Of a stretch of DNA of 30,884 nt, positions 9,049 to 17,882 are shown piece by piece; the stretch's first letter is position 1, and every line of letters begins with the position of its first letter. The stretch is from NCBI GenBank assembly GCA_016098155.1, contig JAAAJB010000143.1:1-30884 (forward strand), in the 5' to 3' direction. The position numbers were made by a program, and so were the translations under genes. The notes under the pieces are model-generated. The model saw only the letters and a list, made by a program, of their open reading frames with translations, was not told the DNA's origin and ran no database searches. This DNA is from Actinomortierella ambigua (Eukaryota > Mortierellomycota > Mortierellomycetes > Mortierellales > Mortierellaceae).

Positions 9049-10799
9049 GCTGTGGAGAAGGTGAGAGGAGGCAGTGCAAAGAGGGGGAATAAATTAGGGA
9101 ATAAGAGGAAGAGGGTGGGATGTAGGAAGCAAAGGTGTAGGTTTGCAAAAAGAAGACAAAAAAGAGGAAAGGAAGGAAATGAGGCAAAGTGAGGGGGCTT
9201 TTAAAGGAGGATCTTTATCGAGTAAAAAAGTCCACGCGGGTTACAAATTGTTCAAAAAGAGAATGAATTCAAAGCGCGCCATTCAATGGCGCAGGGTCAA
9301 ACCATTCGTGTAGGCCAATCAATTTTGGCCTTTGGAGGAAGAATTGTTCTTGCGGCGATGACGAAGAGTTATATACAAACAGCAGCGCAACTTTTTTTTT
9401 TTTTGGCATCTCTTGTGAGGAAATCCCCACACGCGCGATAGAAGTCGGCCCTTGAAAGCGGGGCGTACCAAATCGCGCAGCATTCGATACAGAGAGAGAG
9501 CGAGAAGCAGAAGTCATCAAAAGTCTTTTTTACTTCCAGCTTCAGAGTGCCAATAACAAAAAGAAAGTGTCTCCAAGTGGATGACGACTGGGGTTCCCCT
9601 CTCTCTTTCTTCTGCAGGAAAACAAACTCAATGGTAAATACACACCCTAGAGCTTAACAACAAAAATGCACGAGAAATGCTTGTCATTTCAGGCAAGGTT
9701 GAGCAAACGAACAAGCCCTCAGAAGGAGCACCCGAGAGAGGGGAGGTTTGACAAGGGAGGATGCCGAAGGTGGGGTGACAGACCAAGAACATGGAGACGA
9801 TGAATGAAAGAAGTCGATGCAAGAGAAACGTTGTGACCTAGAAAAAGCACGGATCTGCGTTCATCTTTTCTGGCGAAACCTCACGCCACACAATCGGCGT
9901 AATTGTAGTTTCTGTTTGACGGCCATTTTTTATTTCCAAAAACAACCACTGCGACTGTTGCGTGTGCCGAAGTGTTCTTTGTGAGGTTTCTCTTTGTTCG
10001 GTTGTCATTTCCTGAATAAATTATTGCTGCGTCTTGCCCGCACCAGCCTTCCCCCCCCCTTTCGGTAATTTTAAGTTTCGCTTTGACAGTCATTTTGTTT
10101 GACTGGCGGGAATGCCCTTTCTTGGTCGTCAGATGGTATGGCGTGGCGATGGGACACACTGTTAGTCTACTTCTTTCTTTTTCCCGTTGGGGCACAATGG
10201 GAGGTTCTCAAGGTTTGGGGTCTGGTGACTTGGAGACTGGAGCATGTCTAGGCAAGCCCACAATCAATGTTTGATTTTTGTGTCTTTCTAGAGATCATTC
10301 GACAACGCTGTACTACCTACACTGTGCCCAACGGACAACTGCATGTCTCTCTCTCAATTTTTTTTCGACCATCAAAAATTGGGTCATCGCTCTCTTTGAG
10401 TGAGCTGATGATTTGTTTTTTTTGTTGCCGTTGTTATTGTGGCACTGCGTACTGAGCAGGGCATGCCAGTGTATATGCAAGGAGCGCCCAAGAAAGGGCT
10501 TTGACAGTGGAAGCACAAGAGGGCCTGCATTCTTGTTTTTCTATTGGTTTCTACCATCGTCCACTTCATTTAACCCTTGAAATAAAGTAGCATCCTAGGC
10601 ATATGTATGTAGGCACGTCCACGATCGCGTTTTTGTCCTCCCCCTATCAAACCAGCGTATCCCTAATCCGTTTCTTTTCCTGGAACACTTCGGGAGTATA
10701 ACTTCACGTCCACATTCCTTTTATGGGACCTCGACTGAAGGTGGGTTGGTCATTCCTAGAATCCGATATAGAGACCTATCGTTCCTTTTTCGGATACTA
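9049..10799. other. ERG6 upstream region, no gene seen
   Basis: About 1.75 kb with only short unsupported frames. Near ERG6 there is a TATA-like TTTAAAAG (minus strand, about 9197-9204), a CCAAT box at 9315-9319 on the plus strand, and two short palindromes. The rest has T- and A-runs and nothing I recognise. Confidence 0.5.
9276..9331. promoter_or_regulatory. two palindromes upstream of ERG6
   Basis: GCGCCATT-C-AATGGCGC (9276-9292) is a perfect 8-base palindrome. AGGCCAA (9312-9318) is mirrored by TTGGCCT (9325-9331) and includes CCAATCA. They stand 228-283 bases before the ERG6 start, in the range of a fungal promoter, and could bind dimeric regulators. This is inferred from symmetry alone. 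Confidence 0.35.
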
Positions 10800-11360
10800 G
10801 TCCGAGTACAGCATCAGTCTCGTCATTGACCATGGTCCTAGCATTGTTCGGGTCAGTTGCGGTACTTAGACGGTGTATTGTCAGGCAGCTCCTTTCTTCC
10901 ATCTTTGAGCGACAGCGGCCTTGATGGTGAGATTGTCGGGTACAGCGGTCAATCCTGAATCGTACAGCTTGACCTCCATGTTGTACCTTAGTAGCACATT
11001 TGGGCTTTTGAGATCTCGAGTGGAGGACACCTTTGTGATAGATGAAAGAGGGTCCTCGTGCAATGCTGTTAGCGATTCATGTCATGATGGGTAACTCTAG
11101 TCGATGTTGTTGAACGCCGCATTGGAGACCACCACCTTCAGCATACTTCACCACAAACAGGGGTTGGCCTTCATGATGTGTTGTGCCATAGAGCTGGACG
11201 ATGTACCTGTCTCGGAGATCTTCGAGGAGCTGAATTTCTTGCTGGATGGGCTTTGCTCTTATAGCTGTTGCATAAGTTACGATTTTTTTTTTTTGGCTGC
11301 GACTCTATGTCCTTCCCCATACGTGCCAATGTCGATGATTTAATTTAGGGTCAAGGAAGA
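10800..11360 (-). pseudogene. decayed kinase relic related to the kinase-Sel1 genes
   Basis: On the minus strand this matches the neighbouring kinase genes in order but is broken throughout. It begins after a CAG acceptor with SSLTLN, then a TAA stop where the others have VGK, then IIDIGTYGEG in place of the glycine loop. QEIQLLEDLRD, LYGTTHHEG and YAEGGGLQ are readable. A TGA interrupts the segment before IANSIARG, the HRDLK motif is split by an indel (LHS then RDLKSPNVLL), and DFG has become DSG. Directly after DSGLT the sequence jumps to the equivalent of QLDNFTVMAIV, so the activation segment and APE region are deleted. It then decays through ELPDNTP and a stop. No Sel1 repeats follow. 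It is a clear pseudogene of the same family. Confidence 0.85.
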
Positions 11361-11863
11361 CTGAGTGCGTGTTTGAATGCGAGGGGAGGGCTACACTGAA
11401 AAACGACATGTTTACAGACCATAACGGCATGCATGCAGCACACAGTTGACATATTGACTGTGATGAATGTTTGACTTGGGAAAAGAAGATTCGGGAATGG
11501 AAATGAAAGAGCTACGAATGACCTCCATGTAAACTGTAGGAATGGCGATTCCGTTCCTGATGCATGCGAGAATTATAATATCAACTCAACTTGCCAATGC
11601 AACCACCACCTACCCACCTGTACTTCTCTCCATGTAGCCGCGGCATTGTATTCGTAACACGTGTTTGTCTAGAACACAAACAGGGCACGGCCTGCGAAAT
11701 GTCGCCTTTTTTCCATGGAAATCACCCTTGCAACACTCACCTTAAGACGAGCTTAAAATGAAGGAATTACAAAGACTAACAAGAATGTAAATGCTTTGAC
11801 AAAAAGGGCGGGTGCGTGCCATTATTACAAGGGTCGTGAATAGCAGCTGGTTGATGAAGCAGA
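11361..11863. other. intergenic, no gene seen
   Basis: The stretch lies between the kinase relic and the 3' end of the minus-strand kinase. It must contain that gene's 3' end. An ATG directly followed by GT at 11422-11418 may be the ancestral start of the relic, but its donor is poor. Confidence 0.45.
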
Positions 11864-14163
11864 CTAAGTTAAAAGCCCTTGCAGGAAGCTGGTAGGCTTC
11901 TTCAGAGCCGCAAGCCGGTGTCTGGCGGGGAAAAGTCCTTGGTCTGCTGCTTTCTGATACCAGTGGACAGCTTGCTGGGCGTCCTTGGGAACACTTTGAC
12001 CAAGCTCGTACATCAGTCCAAGGTTGAATTGTGCGTCTGCATTCCCCTGATCGGCTGACTTGCGATACCACCACACTGCCTGGACTTCGTCTCGCTCGAC
12101 TCCATTTCCATCGGTGAACAACCATCCAAGATTGCACTGTGCTTCAGCATTCCCTTGCTCTGCAGACTTGCGGTACCACGACAATGCCTCGACATAGTCT
12201 TGCTCGACTCCTTGTCCCTTCTCGTACAGCATCCCGAGGTTGTTCTGCGCTGTTGCATACCCTTGGTCAGCCGCCATGCGATACCATGACACGGCTTTGA
12301 TTTTGTCGTGTTCGACCCCTCGCCCACCCGCATACAGCCAGCCAAGGTTACACTGTGCGTGTGCATGCCCTTGCTCAGCAGCCTTGCGAAACCAAGACTC
12401 TGCCTTGACATAGTCATGTTCAACACCTCGCTCCTTGGCGTACATCAATCCGAGGTTGTTCTGAGCGCTTGCGTTCCCTTGTTCAGCCGACTGGCGGTAC
12501 CACCACACAGCCTCGCCGTAGTCTTGTTCCACACCCTGCCCAATGGCGTACATACGACCAAGGTTGTTTTGTGCACTTGCATTTCCTTGCTCAGCCGACT
12601 TTCGAAACCACGACGCTGCCACGGCATCATCTTGTTTGACTCCTCGCCCCTTCTCATACATTCGTCCAAGATTCTTTTGAGCTGTGGCATTCCCTTGCTC
12701 TGCCGACTTGCAATACCACGATACTGCTTCGACATAGTCTCGCTCAACTCCATGCCCTTTCTCGTACATTGCTCCTAGGTTGTTTTGTGCGTCTGAATTT
12801 CCTTGCTCCGCCGCCCTAAGATACCACGATGCGGCCTCGACATCGTCTTGCTCGACCCCTTCTCTATGATGGTACATCCAGCCAAGGTCCTTCTGCGCCA
12901 CTGCATGTCCCCTCGTCGCCGCTTGTCGTATCCAATTCACCGCCTTGTCAAGGTTCTTTATCGTCCCGCGCCCACGACGGAAACACTCTCCAGTCTTGTA
13001 GAGTGCCTCTGTAGACCCATTTTCTGCTGCTCGAAGATACCACTTGAATGCCTCTGGCTCGTCATGATCAACACCGATCCCGTTCTCGTACACGGTTGCC
13101 AACGCCACCTGTGCCTCGACATCACCTCCGTTGGCCTTTGTCAAAAGTTTTTCAACATCCTCAACTGATTGGGCGATGGTCACACTGGTCTTCTTGGCGC
13201 CTCTGTTTGGAGTTGGCGAGATGGCCAACTGGGACAGATCGCTGGTGATGCTGACCGTGCTCCGACTGCTACAAACTTCGACTTCCTGTACCGGTTCGAC
13301 GTCGCTAGTAATCATCTCACTCGCCTCTGGTCGCTGGTCAGGTTCTTGGTCCCAGCAGCGCGCGACCCACCTGCGGTACTCGGGCGGGGTATCGTCAGGC
13401 AGCTCCTCTCGCTCGCCTCGAGCGACAATGGCCATGACGGTAAAGTTGTCGAGTTGGGTCCGGAAAGGCATTGTGCAGTCTGCGGCCATCTCCCACATCA
13501 CCATCCCAAGCGCATACATGTCTGACTTTGTTGAATACTTGGGTTTGGCGACAAAGAGCTCTGGCGCCATCCAGCGGTGTGTTCCCTTGAGCGTTGCAGT
13601 CATGGAGGCCGAGCGGACCTTGATTATGGCCAACCCGAAGTCGCAGAGCTTAACCTCCATATGGCGCGTGAGCAACACGTTCATGCTCTTGAGGTCGCGG
13701 TGGAGGACTCCCTTGTGATGGATGTAAGCGAGTCCTCGTGCAATCTCGTTCGCGATGCGTGTCTTGGCCGACCAATCGAGTCGACGTTGTTGAATGGCGC
13801 GTTGGAGACTCCCGCCTCCAGCATATTCCGTCACGAGCACTAGCCGACCTTCATGATGGGTTGTGCCATAGAACTGTATGATGTGCTTGTACCTGAGGCT
13901 TTCGAGAAGCCGGATCTCTTGCTGGATCGAGCTCTCGATGATAGCCTCGGCATGGGAAACATTAAACTGCTTGATGGCAACCTCGCGTCCTTCCCAATGG
14001 GCATGGTAGACATTCCCATACCCGCCAACGCCGATGATCTTGCCTACAGTTAAGGACGACTAAAGCGAATGTTCAGGCCAGAGGGGTGTGATATTAGTTG
14101 GAGCGTTTGCACGGGTACATCAGGCAAATCGCAACAACAACATATTCAGCGAGTGTTTACCAT
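11864..14163 (-). CDS. TKL-like protein kinase with Sel1 repeats (minus-strand copy)
   Basis: The main exon (14059-11864) preceded by an ATG-only coding exon (14163-14161) gives 732 residues; the 101-nt intron has a GTAAAC donor and a TAG acceptor. The kinase domain spans about residues 4-255: glycine loop GVGGYGNV (11-18), Lys31 in VAIK, catalytic HRDLKSMN with Asp123, DFG Asp141, GTHRWMAPE and a TKL-like RCWDQEPDQRPEASE ending. All core residues are kept, so it should be active. A Ser-rich linker leads to 11 Sel1 repeats (about 311-709) and a short basic tail. Sel1 repeats form an alpha-solenoid that binds partner proteins, so this is probably a signalling kinase with its own scaffold. Starting at the in-frame codon 75 would remove the ATP site, which is why the upstream ATG is chosen. 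Divergent paralogue of the gene at 15189. Substrate unknown. Confidence 0.88.
11936..13132 (-). repeat. Sel1-repeat coding array, 11 units
   Basis: Eleven units of about 36 residues (108 bases) follow the pattern NAxAQNNLGxMYxxGxGVexDyxeAvxWYrkSAEQG. The first unit is slightly longer. Central units are very alike, consistent with unit duplication. Confidence 0.9.
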
Positions 14164-15188
14164 GGAAGAAATACCAAATTGAAAAAAAAGGAAAGAGAGA
14201 AGGTCTGGTTTAATTGAATGAATGAATTCTAAATTGAGATGGAGAAATGAGCTGTGAGGTGCCGAGATGCATTGTCAACGTCTTAGAAATAGCGGTATTC
14301 TCACGGCTCACATATTGCATGCCCATGACCATCTAGTCATCTTGTGCAACTCCCCTAAAACTTTTGCGAGCTATCAATGCAATCATGCAACCAATGGTGG
14401 CATGTTTGAACAGACTGTAGGTTTGCCCGCCAACCATGCAACCATACGCGGACATTTTCCTCGTTTGAACCAGCTCTTTTTTCTTTCATCTTTTCGTCGG
14501 GCTTTATGAGCAGGAAGGCGATGCAGTCGACAGCATTTCTCGGCTGAGAGCCTTTTGTCGTCTTGACTTTCCAGGCTTCCCCCCCCCTCCCTCCCTTGCC
14601 ATATCTTCCAAGCTCTAATTTTTTGTTTTCATCAGGGACAATGGTATATTCTGAAATTTTGAAACCAAAGAGAACAATGGGTACGTACATTTGTACACGG
14701 CTTGAGCGAGGGGTTCAGGGAGGGGGGGGCAGTGGGCACTGACCCGCGAATGCGGGGGAGTTGTTTCTACAAAATAAATCTGATAATTCGTGGCAACCAA
14801 TCCTAAATGGATACTGTGTCTCGTGAAGAAGCAGGTTCGAGCCATCACATCCTCTTTCAATTTACCCATGACTACGGAGTACAAAGAGATGAGGAGGAGA
14901 GAGAGAGAGAGAGAGGGGGAAGACCATGCAGAAAATATCGCCGAGGAGGGAGACGAAAGAGGGCGGGGTAAAGTTAGCAAGAGCATTGTGCGACAGGCAA
15001 TGAGTAAGAGCACGCTCTGTTTTTTCTTTCCTCGACCAACCCACTCGATTGCTATGCTTCCTTTCGACACCGACACTTTTTAACCTTTTTGTGCCAACAT
15101 CATCTTGGAATCATTTCTTCCATTCCTCATTCCAACTCTCAAGTGTACTCCATTGTCTCCATTAATAATAAAAAAGGGACTTTATGAC
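14164..15188. promoter_or_regulatory. shared upstream region of two divergent kinase genes
   Basis: About 1.0 kb separates the two proposed start codons. It contains a GA microsatellite (about 14899-14915) and several homopolymer runs, with no supported gene. It should hold both promoters and 5' leaders. Confidence 0.5.
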
Positions 15189-17428
15189 ATGGTAAGCATG
15201 TCACAATTTCGCTTTGCATGTCAATAGTATGTGTTGATTCTTATAAAAGGCGCATAAAAGTAACCCATTTGCCACTTGTTTCATCATTCCTTCGCCGTTA
15301 GTCTTCCTTATCTGTTGGCACATTCATTGGTGTTGGCGGGTATGGAAATGTATACCATGCTCAATGGGAGGGACGCAAAGTAGCCATCAAAAGGTTTGCC
15401 ATGGCCCACACCGAGGCTATCAACGAAGCGTCCATCCAACGTGAGGTCCGCCTCCTCGACAGCCTCCGAGATAAGCACATCATCCAATTTTATGGCACAA
15501 CCCAACACGAAGGTCGGCTCGTGCTCGTGATGGAGTACGCCGAAGGCGGGAGTCTCCACCGAGCCATCAACCAACGTCGACTCAACTGGCCAACCAAAAT
15601 CCGCATCGCCCAGGAGATTGTGCGAGGTCTTGCCTACATCCATCATAAAAACGTTCTGCACCGAGACCTCAAGAGTATGAATGTGCTGCTCACACGCCAC
15701 ATGGAGGTCAAGCTGTGCGATTTTGGGTTGGCGACAGTCAAAGTCCGCTCTGCATCCATGTCAACAGCCCTTCGAGGAACATTCCGGTGGATGGCCCCGG
15801 AACTCTTCACCTCCCGACCAGAGTACTCTGTCAAGTCGGACATGTATGCGCTGGCGATGGTGATGTGGGAGATGGCCGCCAACTGCACAACACCGTTCCA
15901 AGACCAACTCGACAACTTTACGGTGATGGCCATCGTCATGCGCGGCGAGCGAGAGACCCTGCCGTCCAACACGCCACCCGAGTACCGCATGTGGGTCCAG
16001 CGGTGCTGGGACCAAGACCCCAACCAACGACCCGAGGCCAGCGAGATGGTCACCAAAGATGAAGAGCTGCTGCTGGAGGCCGAAACCTGTAGCGAGCGGA
16101 GTACGGTCAGCATCACCAGCGACCTGTCCCAGATGGCCATCTCCTCCACGTCCACCAGCAGCGGCTCCAATGACCTGTCCTTCCTCCGCCGACCCTCGGA
16201 CGCAACAGTCGTCACTCCTGGCAGTGCCGGCATGGGGTCCCTCGCGCTTCTCCCACGAGCCAACGCCGGCGATATGGAGGCCCAGGTCGCGCTCGCGACC
16301 ATGTACGACAAGGGGATCGGGGTCCAACAGAGCGACACCGAGGCGTTCAAGTGGTACCTTCGCGCGGCCGCGCTCGGGTCGACCGAGGCCCAATACAAGA
16401 CCGGCGACTGTTTCTTCACGGGCCGGGGCACGCCTAAGGACTATAGCGTGTCCATCTACTGGACACGGCTCGCAGCCGAGGCGGGGCATCCACGGGCACA
16501 GGGGGATCTTGGGTGGATGTACCGGAACGGGGTGGGGGTGGAGCGGGACTATGACGAGGCCGTGAGTTGGTACCACAAGTCGGCCGTGCAAGGGAACAGC
16601 ATGGCGCAGAACAATCTCGGAAGGATGTATCAGAACGGGTACGGCGTCGAACGGGACCATGTCGAGGCTGTGACCTGGTTCCACCGGTCGGCGGCCCAGG
16701 GCAACGCCGATGCTCAAAACAACTTGGGTTGGATGTACCAGAACGGACTCGGGGTCGACCGCGACTATGTGGATGCTGTCCGCTGGTATAGCCTCTCGGC
16801 CGAGCAAGGGAACGCGCCGGCTCAGTTCAGTCTTGGACGGATGTATCAGAACGGGCTTGGCGTCGACCGCGACTACGAAGTGGCTGGGTGGTGGTTTCTC
16901 CAGTCGGCCGAGCAAGGGAACGCGCTGGCGCAGCTCTATCGAGGCCGGATGTTTGAAAAGGGGTTTGGTGTCGAGCAGGACTATGATGAGGCCGTGTGGT
17001 GGTATCGCAAGTCGGCCGAACAAGGGAATGCAGAGGCCCAAAACAGCCTTGGATGGTTCTTCCAGAATGGATATGGCGTCGAGCGGAACTATGACGAAGC
17101 TGTGATTTGGTACCGCAAGTCGGCCGAGCAAGGGGATGGTGTCGCGCAGAACAACCTGGGATGGATGTACGACAAGGGGTTTGGCGTCCAGCGAGATTAT
17201 CGCAAGGCGGTCACTTGGTATCGCAAGTCGGCAGAGCGAGGAAACCCAAAGGCGCAGTACAACCTTGGCATGATGCACGAGTGCGGACGCGGCGTTCCTC
17301 AGGACGTCCAAATAGCCATCCAATGGTACCGAAAAGCGGTGGATCAAGGACATGCCATTGCCAGAGAGCGACTGGGAACTCTTGAACAGCCAAAAAAGAA
17401 AGGAGGATTTCGAAGATTGCTCAAATGA
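15189..17428 (+). CDS. TKL-like protein kinase with Sel1 repeats (plus-strand copy)
   Basis: The model is an ATG-only first coding exon (15189-15191), a 110-nt intron with a GTAAGC donor and TTAG acceptor, and one long exon (15302-17428), giving 709 residues. The kinase domain (about 4-255) has glycine loop GVGGYGNV, Lys31 in VAIKRF, Glu49 in the alpha-C helix, HRDLKSMN with Asp123, DFG Asp141 and GTFRWMAPE. A Ser/Thr-rich linker precedes ten Sel1 repeats (about 322-684) and a basic tail ending RRLLK. The next in-frame ATG at 15401 would delete the glycine loop and Lys31, so it is not a credible start. A TATAAAAG at 15242-15249 lies inside the proposed intron and is taken as chance. It is the divergent paralogue of the minus-strand kinase: the kinase halves align without gaps while the repeat number differs by one. 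Probably a signalling or scaffold kinase; substrate unknown. Confidence 0.88.
16262..17350 (+). repeat. Sel1-repeat coding array, 10 units
   Basis: Ten units of about 36 residues, with frequent GRMYQNGLGVDRDY and WYRKSAEQGN segments, plus a partial capping unit. The periodicity is 108 bases. This array also creates a long open frame on the opposite strand. Confidence 0.9.
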
Positions 17429-17882
17429 ATGTTCCTTAAATTATTTCAAAAATGATGCGCTCTACGAGCTTCCTCTTGTTTTGAGCTCGAGTTTTTCTTC
17501 AGACCAATGGGGATTCATGGTATCGAGTAGTTCCTTGAGAGCACTGACACGAACCATGTGGTTGGAAAAATAATCCTACCCTGGGTTTGTGAGGTTATCA
17601 GCAGCGGCTTGAGAGCATAATCTCCCAGTGCTCACCACCACTAGCAATTAGTCTCCTCCCCATCCATGCTAAGCAACTCTGCTTCCTCTCGTTCATGTCA
17701 CTCTTCAAGTCTGAATGGAGGCAATTTTTATGTTTTCTAAAGCAGTTCTAGTTTTTATGATTCTAAGGGATGAATGAATGAAGAAAAAAATACAAAACAC
17801 AAAGAAACAAAAAACAAGAGGATCGGATTTGTTTTTGTCGCTGCTTCATATTCTACTTTTTTCACCCTCTCTCTCTCTCTCT
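17429..17882. other. convergent intergenic region
   Basis: No gene is seen between the kinase stop and the carrier stop. It ends in a CT microsatellite (about 17868-17884) that runs up to the carrier's TAG stop. Confidence 0.6.

Noticed and set aside
14899..14915. GA, CT and GTCT tandem repeats considered as CRISPR-like or satellite arrays
   Set aside because: They are simple microsatellites without spacers, and the organism is eukaryotic.
15242..15249. TATAAAAG as the promoter of the plus-strand kinase
   Set aside because: A transcript from here would have no ATG before the ATP-binding loop. The box lies in the proposed first intron, although this would be the main rival model.
15761..17353. 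A 530-codon open frame on the strand opposite the plus-strand kinase
   Set aside because: It mirrors the Sel1 repeat periodicity and the codon bias of the real gene. It has no family resemblance of its own.
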